DNA from: Roseobacter sp. GAI101
Lineage (GTDB): Bacteria > Pseudomonadota > Alphaproteobacteria > Rhodobacterales > Rhodobacteraceae
Direction of reading: 5' to 3'
NCBI RefSeq assembly: GCF_000156335.1
Contig: NZ_DS999213.1
Span: 694,751-758,750 of the forward strand
Length of the DNA: 64,000 nucleotides
In this document: one piece after another, positions 1 to 9,451 of the stretch
How the letters are laid out: the number at the start of each line of letters is the position of its first letter
Position numbering within the stretch: the first letter of the stretch is position 1
Program-made: the position numbers and the translations under genes
The notes under the pieces: model-generated
Seen by the model: the letters and a program-made list of their open reading frames with translations, nothing else
Told to the model about the DNA's origin: nothing
Database searches by the model: none

Positions 1-215
1 ATCGTCGGGCCCGCACCGGTCCCGTTGATGATCGCCACAATGCCCGTCTGCGCGATGCCTTCGTGAATTTCATCAACGCCGAATTCTTGCAGCCGTTCCT
101 TGATAAAGGCGGCGGTCTTGGGGCAGTCAAAGCCAAGCTCCGGAATCGTATGCAGATGTCTGCGCCATTCTGCCATCAAAGGGGCAAAATCAGCGATGCG
201 GTTGACGACGGGCAT
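1..215 (-). CDS. M20 family amidohydrolase/peptidase, N-terminal fragment
   Basis: The reverse strand from an ATG at 215 reads about 71 codons to the window edge without a stop. It begins MPVVNRIADFAPLMAEWRRH and continues with LHTIPELGFDCPKTAAFI, the N-terminal pattern of hippurate hydrolase-like M20 metallopeptidases (RRxxHxxPELGF). An AGGAG ribosome binding site lies at 224-228, eight bases upstream. These enzymes are cytoplasmic and remove N-acyl groups from amino acids. The catalytic metal ligands lie beyond the window, so the substrate is unknown. It is divergent from mazG. Confidence 0.8.
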   Translation of the reverse strand, partial: MPVVNRIADFAPLMAEWRRHLHTIPELGFDCPKTAAFIKERLQEFGVDEIHEGIAQTGIVAIINGTGAGPT

Positions 216-278
216 TGGGTGGACTCCTGCATGTATCTTGGTCAGGTTGCATCTGACACCAGACACAAGGGCGCTGCA

Positions 279-1103
279 ATGGGCGAGAAGACGAAAGATG
301 CATTGATCCACGATCAAAGCGCGGGAATTGAGCGGTTGTTGGAGATCATGCGCCGGTTGCGTGACCCCGAGACAGGTTGCCCCTGGGATATCGAGCAGGA
401 TTTCGGCAGCATCGCCCCATATACCATTGAAGAAGCTTACGAAGTTGCCGATGCGATCGAACGCCGCGACTGGCCCGAGCTGGAGGGGGAGTTGGGCGAT
501 CTGCTGCTGCAAACCGTCTATCACACAGCGATGGGCGAAGAGGACGGGCATTTCACCTTTCAATCAGTGGTGCGCAACATCAGCGACAAGATGGTGGCGC
601 GACATCCACATGTGTTTGGCGATGAATCGCGCGACAAATCGGCGGACCAGCAGACGGCGGATTGGGAAAAGATCAAGGCGGCTGAACGCGCTGGCAAGGC
701 CCAAGGCGGCGCGCTGGACGGGGTCGCCGTGGGGCTGCCCGCCTTGCTGCGTGCGTACAAGCTGCAAAAGCGCGCGGCACGTGTGGGGTTTGACTGGCCG
801 GATACCGGCGATGTCGTCGCAAAAATAGCCGAGGAAGCCGCTGAACTGGTCGAAGCCCGCGACACCCTGACCCAGGCCGAGGTCGAAGAGGAATTCGGCG
901 ACCTGATGTTCGTGATGGCCAATCTGGGGCGGCATCTGGGCCTTGACCCCGAAGCGGCCTTGCGCGCCGCTAACGCCAAATTCATTCGCCGCTTTGAAGG
1001 GGTCGAAGCACGGCTGTCGCAGATCGGCAAGTCCCCCGCCGACAGCGATCTGGCCGAAATGGACGCATTGTGGGATGCGGTGAAACGGGCGGAACGCAGC
1101 TAG
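279..1103 (+). CDS. mazG: Nucleoside triphosphate pyrophosphohydrolase MazG
   Basis: This is a 274-residue all-alpha NTP pyrophosphatase that converts (d)NTPs to NMP plus PPi, clearing non-canonical nucleotides from the cytoplasm. Two MazG repeats are visible, with metal-binding EEAYE at residues 51-55 and ELGD at 71-74 in the first, and EEAAE at 185-189 and EEEFGD at 203-208 in the second. The length matches the long, two-domain MazG type. The reading frame is open further upstream, but ATG 279 has AAGG at 267-270 and fits the family start. In many alphaproteobacteria mazG directly follows hfq-hflX; here about 15 kb separates them. Confidence 0.95.
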   Translation: MGEKTKDALIHDQSAGIERLLEIMRRLRDPETGCPWDIEQDFGSIAPYTIEEAYEVADAIERRDWPELEGELGDLLLQTVYHTAMGEEDGHFTFQSVVRNISDKMVARHPHVFGDESRDKSADQQTADWEKIKAAERAGKAQGGALDGVAVGLPALLRAYKLQKRAARVGFDWPDTGDVVAKIAEEAAELVEARDTLTQAEVEEEFGDLMFVMANLGRHLGLDPEAALRAANAKFIRRFEGVEARLSQIGKSPADSDLAEMDALWDAVKRAERS

Positions 1104-1175
1104 CCGCACGGGACCTCGCTGGACAAGCACGCCGGCTTGCGGCATGGCGTTGACGAACGACAGGAGACCAATTTT

Positions 1176-2117
1176 ATGACCCCGCGCAAGATCATCATCG
1201 ACACCGACCCCGGCCAGGACGACGCCGTCGCGATCCTCCTGGCGTTCGCCAGCCCCGAAGATATCGAGGTGTTGGGGATCACCTGCGTTGCGGGCAACGT
1301 GCCGCTGGATCTGACCACGCGCAATGCCCGGATCGTCTGCGAATTGGCGGGCAAGACAGATGTAAAGGTTTTTGCCGGCTGCGACCGTCCCCTGGGCCGC
1401 GAGCTGGTCACGGCTGAACATGTGCACGGCAAGACCGGCCTTGACGGGCCCGTGCTGCCCGAGCCCACGATGCCGCTTCAGGACGGTCACGCCGTTGATT
1501 TCATCATCGACACACTGCGCGACCATGCCCCCGGCACGGTGACACTGTGCCCGCTGGGGCCGCTGACGAATATCGCCACCGCGCTGGAAAAAGCCCCCGA
1601 TATCGCCAACCGCATTGCCAAGATCGTTCTGATGGGCGGCGGCTATTTCGAAGGTGGCAACATCACGCCAGTTGCCGAATTCAACATTTACGTCGATCCG
1701 CAAGCCGCTGATATTGTGTTTAAATCTGGCGTTCCTATTGTGGTCATGCCGCTGGATGTCACCCACAAGGCGCTGGTTACCGCCGCGCGCAACGATGCCT
1801 TCCGCAATATCGGCAGCCCCGTGGGCGTCGCCGTGGCAGAGATGACCGAATTCTTCGAACGGTTCGACAAGGAGAAATACGCCTCAGAGGGTGCACCGCT
1901 GCATGACCCTTGCGTGACCGCCTATCTGATCCGGCCCGACCTGTTCACCGGCCGCCATGTGAACGTCGAGATCGAAACGCAATCGGAACTGACCATGGGT
2001 ATGACCGTCGCCGACTGGTGGGGCGTCACCGACCGCGTGCCCAATGCGACCTTTATGGGTGACATCGACGCCGACGGTTTCTTTGGCCTGCTGACCGAAC
2101 GGCTGGCCCGGTTGTGA
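1176..2117 (+). CDS. Inosine-uridine preferring nucleoside hydrolase
   Basis: The 313-residue protein is a nucleoside hydrolase, which splits the N-glycosidic bond of ribonucleosides to give ribose and a free base for salvage. The N-terminal calcium-binding signature DTDPGQDDA lies at residues 9-17, and a C-terminal HDP motif (GAPLHDPC) supplies the second part of the active site. The start at 1176 has GGAG at 1163-1166; an upstream in-frame ATG at 1137 lacks such a site. Its stop overlaps the start of the GNAT gene by four bases, so the two are probably translated together. The exact base preference cannot be read from the sequence. Confidence 0.92.
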   Translation: MTPRKIIIDTDPGQDDAVAILLAFASPEDIEVLGITCVAGNVPLDLTTRNARIVCELAGKTDVKVFAGCDRPLGRELVTAEHVHGKTGLDGPVLPEPTMPLQDGHAVDFIIDTLRDHAPGTVTLCPLGPLTNIATALEKAPDIANRIAKIVLMGGGYFEGGNITPVAEFNIYVDPQAADIVFKSGVPIVVMPLDVTHKALVTAARNDAFRNIGSPVGVAVAEMTEFFERFDKEKYASEGAPLHDPCVTAYLIRPDLFTGRHVNVEIETQSELTMGMTVADWWGVTDRVPNATFMGDIDADGFFGLLTERLARL

Positions 2118-2563
2118 GCGCTGCCTTCACCCTTGCCAAACCCGAGCATCTGGATCGCCTGATCGCGCTTGTCGCGGCCTTTCACGCCGAGGCGGGGATC
2201 CAGCAGACCGACGAGGCGCGTCGTGCTGGCCTTGCCCCGCTGGTCGACGGCATCCCGCATGGCATCGCGTATCTGATCGGCCCTGCCCGTGCGCCCATCG
2301 GCTATGTCATCATTACCTTTGGCTGGTCTGTGGAATTTGGCGGTCTGGACGCGATTGTCGATGAAATCTATGTGCGCCCCGGCGTGCGTGGCCGCGGGAT
2401 TGCGTCCGAGGCGCTGTTGGCCCTGCCCAATGCCCTGTCCGGTGGCGGTGTGAAGGCTGTCCATCTCGAGGTGGACAAGAGCAACGAAATCGCCCAGAAA
2501 CTTTATGCCCGCGCCGGGTTCAAACCCCGTGACAACTACATGTTCATGACGCGCAAACTCTGA
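2114..2563 (+). CDS. GNAT family N-acetyltransferase
   Basis: A 149-residue single-domain GNAT protein starts at GTG 2114, inside the GTGA overlap with the nucleoside hydrolase stop. The acetyl-CoA pyrophosphate loop is visible as VRPGVRGRGIASEALL, preceded by the beta strand DEIYV and followed by HLEVDKSNEIAQKLYARAGF, the usual motif B region ending in a YxRxGF turn. It should acetylate a small molecule or protein amine. Coupling to a nucleoside hydrolase is not a standard pairing, so the substrate cannot be inferred. Confidence 0.88.
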   Translation: MSAAFTLAKPEHLDRLIALVAAFHAEAGIQQTDEARRAGLAPLVDGIPHGIAYLIGPARAPIGYVIITFGWSVEFGGLDAIVDEIYVRPGVRGRGIASEALLALPNALSGGGVKAVHLEVDKSNEIAQKLYARAGFKPRDNYMFMTRKL

Positions 2564-2604
2564 TCGGGCTGGCGAAGCAGGCCACTGGCCCCTATATCTA
2601 GGCC

Positions 2605-4017
2605 ATGACATTCAGCGCACCCTTTGATAACAGCTTTGCCGCCTTGCCGGCCGGCTTTTATACCCGCATCACCCCGACCCCCGTGGCCGACCCCAAGCTA
2701 TTGGCGTTCAATGACAGTTTGGCCAAAACTCTGGGGCTGGCCGATGCCGGGGCCGACGATCTGGCGTTTACCTTCGGGGGCAACGAACTGCCCCAAGGTG
2801 CGGACCCGTTGGCCCAGCTTTACGCCGGCCACCAGTTCGGCAATTACAATCCGCAGCTTGGCGATGGTCGCGCGATCCTGCTGGGGGAAGTCGTGGACAG
2901 TGACGGCAACCGTCGCGACATCCAGCTTAAGGGGTCAGGCCCGACGCCTTATTCACGCGGCGGTGACGGGCGGGCGTGGCTTGGCCCCGTGCTGCGCGAA
3001 TATGTGGTGTCCGAGGCCATGCACGCCCTTGGCATCCCGACCACCCGCGCCTTGGCCGCCGTCGCCACGGGCGAGGATATCTACCGCGAAACCGCCCTGC
3101 CCGGTGCCGTGCTGACCCGCGTCGCGTCCAGCCATCTGCGCGTTGGCACGTTTCAGGTGTTTGCCCATCGCGGCGAAGTTGAAAACCTGCGCACTCTTAC
3201 CGATTATGCCATCAAACGCCACTATCCGCAGGCCGACGGGCCCATGGGGCTGCTGCGCGCCGTCTGTGCGGCGCAGGCAGACCTGATTGCAGCATGGATG
3301 TCCGTGGGCTTTATCCACGGGGTGATGAACACCGATAACTGTTCAATTTCAGGCGAAACGATTGATTATGGCCCCTGCGCCTTCATGGATGCGTTTCACG
3401 CCAACCGCGTGTTCAGTTCGATTGACCGTCAGGGGCGCTATGCGTTTTCAAACCAGCCGCAAATCGCGGTGTGGAACATGGCGCAGCTTGCCACCGCGCT
3501 GATCCAGCAGATGGACGTGGCAGATGACGCCATCGCCGAGGCAACCGAAATCGTTCATGCCATGCCCGGTCTGATCGAGGCGGCCTGGTTGAAACGGTTT
3601 GCGGCCAAGATTGGCATCGCAAAGGCGGAACCCGATGATGCCGCCCTGATCGAAGACCTGCTGGCCCTCATGCAAAGGGACGGTGCGGATTTCACCAATG
3701 CGTTTCACGCGCTTTCCGGCGATGCAGCCCAAGATCAGTTTGCCGACCGCGACGCCTTTGCCGTCTGGCAATCGAAGTGGCTCGCGCGCATTGCGTCGGA
3801 ACCGGATCCAAAGGCGGTGATGCAAGCCGCCAATCCGGCGATCATCCCGCGCAACCACCGGATCGAACATATGATTCAGGCTGCGGTTGCAGGCGACATG
3901 GCCCCGTTTGACCGGCTGTTGAAGGCGCTCGCGACACCATTTGAGACGACGGATGCCGATCTGCATACCCCGCCGACGGAACAGGAAATCGTGCCTGCCA
4001 CTTTCTGCGGTACCTAG
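2605..4017 (+). CDS. selO: Protein adenylyltransferase SelO (YdiU/UPF0061)
   Basis: This 470-residue protein belongs to the SelO pseudokinase-like family, which transfers AMP from ATP to protein hydroxyl groups and has been linked to redox stress. Family blocks are clear: LAQLYAGHQFGNYNPQLGDG, then KGSGPTPYSRGGDGRA, then HGVMNTDNCSISG with DYGPCAFMD, which carry the nucleotide- and metal-binding residues. The C terminus ends in FCGT, leaving a cysteine three residues from the end, where some family members carry the terminal redox residue. The stop shares the CTAG at 4014-4017 with the stop of the convergent exporter gene. Confidence 0.95.
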   Translation: MTFSAPFDNSFAALPAGFYTRITPTPVADPKLLAFNDSLAKTLGLADAGADDLAFTFGGNELPQGADPLAQLYAGHQFGNYNPQLGDGRAILLGEVVDSDGNRRDIQLKGSGPTPYSRGGDGRAWLGPVLREYVVSEAMHALGIPTTRALAAVATGEDIYRETALPGAVLTRVASSHLRVGTFQVFAHRGEVENLRTLTDYAIKRHYPQADGPMGLLRAVCAAQADLIAAWMSVGFIHGVMNTDNCSISGETIDYGPCAFMDAFHANRVFSSIDRQGRYAFSNQPQIAVWNMAQLATALIQQMDVADDAIAEATEIVHAMPGLIEAAWLKRFAAKIGIAKAEPDDAALIEDLLALMQRDGADFTNAFHALSGDAAQDQFADRDAFAVWQSKWLARIASEPDPKAVMQAANPAIIPRNHRIEHMIQAAVAGDMAPFDRLLKALATPFETTDADLHTPPTEQEIVPATFCGT

Positions 4018-4907
4018 GCGTTTGGCAGGCGGGGCTTTCGGTTGATCAGGTAGATACCCGCCGCCACCAACACCAGCGCCGCCCAGACCGACCATGCCAC
4101 ATGTTCGGACAGCAGCAACCATCCCAGGATCACGGAAAACACCGGTGACAGGAAACTGAACGATGCCACGCTTGAGGCGGGATAGACCGACATCAGCCAG
4201 AACCATGCGAGAAAGCCAAGGCTCGCCACGGCGATGATCTGAAACCCCAGCCCCGCCAGATGGATCATCTGCACATCGCGGATCAAGGGGCCGAACAGCG
4301 GGGCGATCAGCACCAGAATGGGCCCGGAGATCGCAACCTGACACATCAGTTGCTGCGCAGGCGGCACCTTTTCAAGCGGGGTTACCCGCACCAGCAGCGC
4401 AATGCCCGCCCAGCAAAAGGCCGATGTCAGCGCCAGCAGATCCCCCGTCCAGCTGACATGTCCGCCGCTGCGATCGCTCAGGGCGACGGCGACGCCGGAC
4501 ATCGCCAGAATGAGGCCGATGATCTTGAGCCGCGTCAACCGTTCACCGGGGATCAGGAAGTTCGCCGCAATCGTCAGCCAGACCGGCATCGAATAAAAGA
4601 TGATCGAGGCGCGGCTGACGGTCGTGCCGTCCAATGCCATGAAAAGGCACGTAAATTCAAAGGTGAACAACAGTCCCGATACGACGGCCCAGCCTCTGGC
4701 TGACTTTGGAAAGGCAAAACTGACACCGCGCAGCTTCATCCAGATCACCAGAACCACAATCGCGCCAAGCGATCGCAGACCGGCCGAAAAAACCGGGTTA
4801 AAGCCACCATTGGTGACCTTGATCACCACCTGATTGAAGGCAAGGTTCAGCGCGAAGGCGATTAGCGCGAAGGCTCCGAAAGTATCGATATGCGTTTTAC
4901 GTTCCAT
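4014..4907 (-). CDS. EamA/DMT family transporter
   Basis: The 297-residue protein has about ten hydrophobic segments in two repeats and belongs to the drug/metabolite transporter superfamily of inner-membrane exporters. The C-terminal half contains the EamA pattern of SFLSPVFSVILGWLLLSEHV followed by an aliphatic helix. Substrates of this family (amino acids, sugars, nucleosides, drugs) cannot be told apart from sequence alone. It converges on selO with stop codons that overlap in the palindrome CTAG at 4014-4017, leaving no intergenic space for a terminator. Confidence 0.88.
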   Translation of the reverse strand: MERKTHIDTFGAFALIAFALNLAFNQVVIKVTNGGFNPVFSAGLRSLGAIVVLVIWMKLRGVSFAFPKSARGWAVVSGLLFTFEFTCLFMALDGTTVSRASIIFYSMPVWLTIAANFLIPGERLTRLKIIGLILAMSGVAVALSDRSGGHVSWTGDLLALTSAFCWAGIALLVRVTPLEKVPPAQQLMCQVAISGPILVLIAPLFGPLIRDVQMIHLAGLGFQIIAVASLGFLAWFWLMSVYPASSVASFSFLSPVFSVILGWLLLSEHVAWSVWAALVLVAAGIYLINRKPRLPNA

Positions 4908-5047
4908 CCGATCAAAAGCGCGGGTTGGCGGGGGCTTGTCAATCGGTTTGACGCGATCCCTACGGCAACCTTGCGTCTATTCGGTTGTGTCGCCCCTTAC
5001 ATTCCAACACACTCGCGCTAGAATTTTACCCAAAGGGGACACGTGAA

Positions 5048-5869
5048 ATGAGCTTGATGAAAACATTAGCCAAGGTCGCCATCGGCGTTGCCGTGGCCAA
5101 AGGGGCCAGCGCGATGATGAAAAACAAAAGCGCCAGCGCAGGCGGGTCCTCATCGGGGGGCAGCTTGCAAGACATGTTGGGCGGCCTTTTGGGCGGCGGC
5201 ACAAGTGCTGGGTCCAGCGGTGGTTTGGGTGGTCTGCTGAACCAGTTGGGCACCCGCAGGGGCACCTCGACCGGTGGTCTGGGCGGGCTGCTGGGCCAGA
5301 TGACCGGCAGTTCGGGAAACAGTGCCGGTGCTTCTTCCGGTGGATTGGGCGGTCTTTTGGGAGGATTGGCGGGTGCCGCAGGTGCAGGCGGTTTGCTGGC
5401 CGGCCTTGGCGGGGCGACCGGCGGCAAGCCCGAACGCGAAGAGGCCGATTTCGGTGCCGTATTGAATTCGCAGTTCGACAGCAATTCCTCCCCCGCGATC
5501 ACACCCTCGCAGGATCAGGAGGTGCTGGCCGCGCTGATGATCGCCGCGATGATCCAGGCTGCGAAATCCGACGGTACCTTTGACGAGGCTGAGCGTGAAA
5601 AACTGTTGAACCACCTTGGCGATGTCGATGCGCAGGAAGCGGCCTTTGTGCAGGCGCGAATGGATGCGCCGATTGATATCGACGGGCTGGTTGCACAAAC
5701 CCCCGAAGGCATGGGGCCACAGATTTACGCGATGTCGCTGCTGGCAATTGATCTGGATACCCAGGAAGAGGCGCAATACCTGCACAAACTCTGCCAGGCC
5801 TACGGTATGGCACCTGCCGAAGTGAACGAAATTCACGCGCAGATGGGTGCGCCGTCGCTCTATACCTGA
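5048..5869 (+). CDS. DUF533 / TerB-like tellurite resistance family protein
   Basis: A 273-residue protein starts at ATG 5048, with AAGGGG about ten bases upstream at 5032-5037. Residues 1-30 form a hydrophobic, alanine-rich segment (KVAIGVAVAKGASAMM). Residues 35-145 are a low-complexity Gly/Ser/Leu tract with repeated GGLGGLLG units. The C-terminal 120 residues form an acidic helical TerB/DUF533 domain (LAALMIAAMIQAAKSDGTFD, then EREKLLNHL). The role of the family is unclear; tellurite resistance is inherited naming rather than evidence. The Gly-rich linker suggests membrane association with an exposed helical domain. Confidence 0.85.
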   Translation: MSLMKTLAKVAIGVAVAKGASAMMKNKSASAGGSSSGGSLQDMLGGLLGGGTSAGSSGGLGGLLNQLGTRRGTSTGGLGGLLGQMTGSSGNSAGASSGGLGGLLGGLAGAAGAGGLLAGLGGATGGKPEREEADFGAVLNSQFDSNSSPAITPSQDQEVLAALMIAAMIQAAKSDGTFDEAEREKLLNHLGDVDAQEAAFVQARMDAPIDIDGLVAQTPEGMGPQIYAMSLLAIDLDTQEEAQYLHKLCQAYGMAPAEVNEIHAQMGAPSLYT

Positions 5870-5930
5870 CGGGTGCAAAGCATCAGGCTTGAGACTGTCA
5901 CACCGGACCTAAGCCGGAGCCCGCAACGGC

Positions 5931-8900
5931 TCAGGCTTTTGCTTTTTTCTTCTGCTTTTCCTTGGCGATGACATGTTCCGCCAGATCGCGCGCGATGGCA
6001 AAGGCCCCTTTGATCTTGTCGGCGTCGGTCGCCCAGTCCCGCTTGACCACAATCTTGTTGTCCTTGACCTTGGCCAAGCCGCGCTGGTCCTGGATAAAGC
6101 TGACAAGCCCCTCGGGCGATGCGAATTTATCGTTGTGGAACTGGATCGTCACGCCTTTCGGTCCGCCGTCCAGCTTGGCGATCCCTGCCCGTTTGCACAT
6201 CGCCTTGATGCGCACCACCAGCATCAGCGTGTTAACCTCGCGCGGCAGCTTGCCAAAGCGGTCGATCAGTTCGGCGGCAAAGCCTTCGAGTTCAACCTTG
6301 GTGCTGAGGCTCGACAGGCGGCGGTACAGTCCCAGCCGCACATCCAGATCAGGCACATAGGTTTCCGGGATCAGGACCGGCACGCCCAGATTGATCTGCG
6401 GGGCCCACTGGCCATCATCGTCGATCACACCCTCAAGCTCGCCTGCCCGGATCTTGGCAATCGCGTCTTCCAGCATGGACTGGTACAGTTCAAAGCCGAC
6501 ATCGCGCATCTGGCCGGACTGTTCTTCGCCCAGCAGGTTGCCGGCACCGCGAATGTCCAGATCCTGAGACGCTAGCGTGAACCCTGCCCCCAGCGTATCC
6601 AGACTGCCCAGGACCCGCAGACGTTTTTCGGCGGTAGCGGTCAGTTTGGCGCGCGGCTTGGTCGTCAGATACGCATAGGCGCGGGTTTTTGAACGCCCGA
6701 CACGACCCCTGATCTGGTAAAGCTGGGCCAGACCGAACATATCGGCGCGGTGCACGATCATCGTGTTGGCGGTCGGAATATCCAGACCGGATTCCACGAT
6801 CGTCGTGGCCAGCAGAATGTCGTATTTGCCGTCATAGAACGCATTCATCCGGTCATCCAGCTCGCCCGCAGCCATTTGGCCATGGGCGACCAGATACGTC
6901 AGTTCCGGCAGCTGCGCCTTGAGGAAGGCTTCGATCTCTGCCAGATCGCTGATGCGTGGAACTACATAAAACGACTGCCCGCCGCGATAATGTTCGCGCA
7001 AGAGCGCCTCGCGCAGGGTCACGGTGTCGAATTCGGACACATAGGTGCGGATCGCCAGACGGTCCACGGGCGGTGTGCCGATGATCGACAGGTCACGCAC
7101 CCCCGTCAGGCTAAGTTGCAGCGTCCGCGGGATCGGGGTGGCGGTCAGTGTCAGCACGTGGATGTCCGTGCGCATCGCCTTCAGCCGTTCCTTGTGGCCG
7201 ACGCCGAAATGCTGTTCCTCGTCGATGATCAACAGCCCGAGATTGTTGAACTTGATGTTCTTCGCCAGCAGCGCATGGGTGCCGATCACCACGTCGACGG
7301 TGCCCTTTGCCATGCCCTCACGGGTGGCACTGGCGTCTTTGGTCGACACAAAGCGCGACAGTTGACGAACCTCCAGAGGGAAGCCGCGAAAGCGTTCGGC
7401 GAAGGATTTGTAGTGCTGGCGCGCCAGCAAGGTGGTCGGCGCAATCACGGCAACCTGCAGGCCCGACATCGCCGCCACGAATGCGGCACGCATCGCGACT
7501 TCGGTTTTGCCAAAGCCGACGTCGCCGCAAATCAGACGGTCCATCGGGTTGCCAGACGTCAGATCGTCGATCACATCGTTGATGGCGGACATCTGGTCGT
7601 CGGTTTCGGTATAGGGGAAGCGCGCGGAAAACGCGTCCCACATGCCCGGTGGCGGGTCCATGATCGGCGCGCGGCGCAAGGCGCGCTCAGCAGCAATACG
7701 GATCAGCTTGTCCGCCATCTCGCGGATGCGTTCCTTGAGCCTGGCCTTTTTCGACTGCCACGCACCGCCGCCCAGCTTGTCCAGCAGGCCTTCGTCATGG
7801 CCGTACTTGGACAGCAGTTCGATGTTTTCGACCGGCAGATACAGCTTTGAATTCTCTGCATATTCCAGCAGCAAACATTCATGCGCAGCACCAGCGGCGG
7901 TGATCACCTCCATCCCCAGATAGCGGCCAATGCCGTGGTCGACATGGACGACCAGATCGCCGGGGGTCAGAGACTGTGTTTCTGTCAGGAAGTTTTCAGC
8001 GCGGCGCTTGCGTTTGGCCGACCGGATCAGCCGTTCGCCCAGAACATCCTGTTCCGAGATGACCGTCAGTCGGCCGTCTTTACCGGCGTTCGTCCATGGG
8101 GCCTCGAACCCGTGCTCCAGCGCCCAAACCGCCAGATGCAGGCCCCGCTTGTCGATGCGCGTGCCGTTGGGGATCGCGATCACCTCGGACAGGCCTTCGT
8201 CTTCGATCAAGCCGGTCAGGCGTTCGCGCGCACCCTCGGAATAGCTTGCGATGACCACGGGGCCGTCTTTCAGCTTTGCCTTGATATGGGTCGCCAAGGC
8301 CCCGAAAAGGCTGATGGATTCCTGTTGACGCTCAGGGGCGAAATTGCGCCCGATCCGCCCGCCTGCATCCAGCACATTGGGGCCGGTGGGCTGCGGCAAT
8401 GGCTTGAACTGAATGACGCGTTTGCCAATCAGCGCCTGTTCCCAGGCGGTATCGGCCAGGTAAAGCCCTTCGGGTGGCGCGGGCTTGTAAACGCTGTCCA
8501 TTTTGGAGCGGTTGGCCATGGCGATGCGCCGGGTTTCATATTGATCGGCGATGCTTTCCCAGCGGGCCAGACGCTGCGGCGTCAGTTGATCATCCAGCGT
8601 GACGGTGGCCTTGGGCAGGTAATCGAACAGCGTTTCCAGCTCTGCGTGGAAAAACGACATCCAATGTTCGGCACCCTGATGCTTGCGCCCTGCGCTGATT
8701 GCCTCATAAAGCGGATCGTCGGTGCCCGCGGCGCCGAATTCGATGCGATAGTTCTGTCTAAAGCGCGTGATCGCGCCCTCGTCCAGAATGACTTCGCTCA
8801 CGGGGGCCAGTTCGACCTGATCAAGCTTTTCTGTGGTGCGCTGCGTCGCCGCGTCAAAGCGGCGCGCGCCGTCCAGCGTGTCCCCGAACAGGTCCAGCCG

Positions 8901-9419
8901 TACCGGGCCCAGATCACCGGGCGGGTAGATGTCGATAATGCCGCCCCGGATCGCATAGTCGCCCGGTTCGGTCACCGTCGGGCTTTGCACAAAGCCCATG
9001 CGGACCAGAAAATTGCGCAAGGCCGCTTCGTCGATGCGGTCGCCGACACGCGCCGAAAACGCGGCATCGCGCAGGATGTCACGGGCGGGCAAGCGTTGGG
9101 TCGCGGCGTTCAATGTGGTCAGCAGGATGTATTTGTCGGGCATCCCGTGCACCAGACCCGCCAGCGTTGCCATGCGCTGCGCCGAAATATCGGCATTGGG
9201 CGACACACGGTCATAGGGCAGACAATCCCAGCCCGGAAAGGTCACGACAGGAACGTCGGGGGCAAAAAAACGCAGTGCCGATTGCATTGCGGCCATGCGT
9301 TTATCATCGCGCGCCACATGCAGGACTGGCACGTCATGTTTGCCAAGCTCATCCAGCAGCGCGCGCGCATCAAAGCCTTCGGGGACGCCTGACAGCGTGA
9401 TATAAGAGGAATTCGCCAT
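5931..9419 (-). CDS. mfd: Transcription-repair coupling factor Mfd
   Basis: At 1162 residues this is a full-length Mfd, the ATP-driven translocase that removes RNA polymerase stalled at lesions and recruits UvrA. The UvrB-like N-terminal region, a CarD-like polymerase-interacting domain (PGDLVVHVDHGIGRY) and RecG-like motor motifs follow in order: GDVGFGKTEVAMRA (Walker A), IIDEEQHFGVGHKE (motif II) and GRVGRSKTRAYAYL (motif VI). The C terminus is lysine-rich. The start chosen at 9419 (MANSSYITL) fits the family; an upstream extension to 9497 is unlike Mfd. It lies 32 bases downstream of a membrane protein gene on the same strand and is probably cotranscribed. Confidence 0.97.
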   Translation of the reverse strand: MANSSYITLSGVPEGFDARALLDELGKHDVPVLHVARDDKRMAAMQSALRFFAPDVPVVTFPGWDCLPYDRVSPNADISAQRMATLAGLVHGMPDKYILLTTLNAATQRLPARDILRDAAFSARVGDRIDEAALRNFLVRMGFVQSPTVTEPGDYAIRGGIIDIYPPGDLGPVRLDLFGDTLDGARRFDAATQRTTEKLDQVELAPVSEVILDEGAITRFRQNYRIEFGAAGTDDPLYEAISAGRKHQGAEHWMSFFHAELETLFDYLPKATVTLDDQLTPQRLARWESIADQYETRRIAMANRSKMDSVYKPAPPEGLYLADTAWEQALIGKRVIQFKPLPQPTGPNVLDAGGRIGRNFAPERQQESISLFGALATHIKAKLKDGPVVIASYSEGARERLTGLIEDEGLSEVIAIPNGTRIDKRGLHLAVWALEHGFEAPWTNAGKDGRLTVISEQDVLGERLIRSAKRKRRAENFLTETQSLTPGDLVVHVDHGIGRYLGMEVITAAGAAHECLLLEYAENSKLYLPVENIELLSKYGHDEGLLDKLGGGAWQSKKARLKERIREMADKLIRIAAERALRRAPIMDPPPGMWDAFSARFPYTETDDQMSAINDVIDDLTSGNPMDRLICGDVGFGKTEVAMRAAFVAAMSGLQVAVIAPTTLLARQHYKSFAERFRGFPLEVRQLSRFVSTKDASATREGMAKGTVDVVIGTHALLAKNIKFNNLGLLIIDEEQHFGVGHKERLKAMRTDIHVLTLTATPIPRTLQLSLTGVRDLSIIGTPPVDRLAIRTYVSEFDTVTLREALLREHYRGGQSFYVVPRISDLAEIEAFLKAQLPELTYLVAHGQMAAGELDDRMNAFYDGKYDILLATTIVESGLDIPTANTMIVHRADMFGLAQLYQIRGRVGRSKTRAYAYLTTKPRAKLTATAEKRLRVLGSLDTLGAGFTLASQDLDIRGAGNLLGEEQSGQMRDVGFELYQSMLEDAIAKIRAGELEGVIDDDGQWAPQINLGVPVLIPETYVPDLDVRLGLYRRLSSLSTKVELEGFAAELIDRFGKLPREVNTLMLVVRIKAMCKRAGIAKLDGGPKGVTIQFHNDKFASPEGLVSFIQDQRGLAKVKDNKIVVKRDWATDADKIKGAFAIARDLAEHVIAKEKQKKKAKA

Positions 9420-9451
9420 GGCCTTGTCACTTGATCCTTGGGGCGGGTTTG

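Noticed and set aside
7881..9392. Long open frame opposite mfd (about 500 codons on the plus strand)
   Set aside because: It mirrors the codon structure of mfd in GC-rich DNA, has no recognisable domain and no ribosome binding site.
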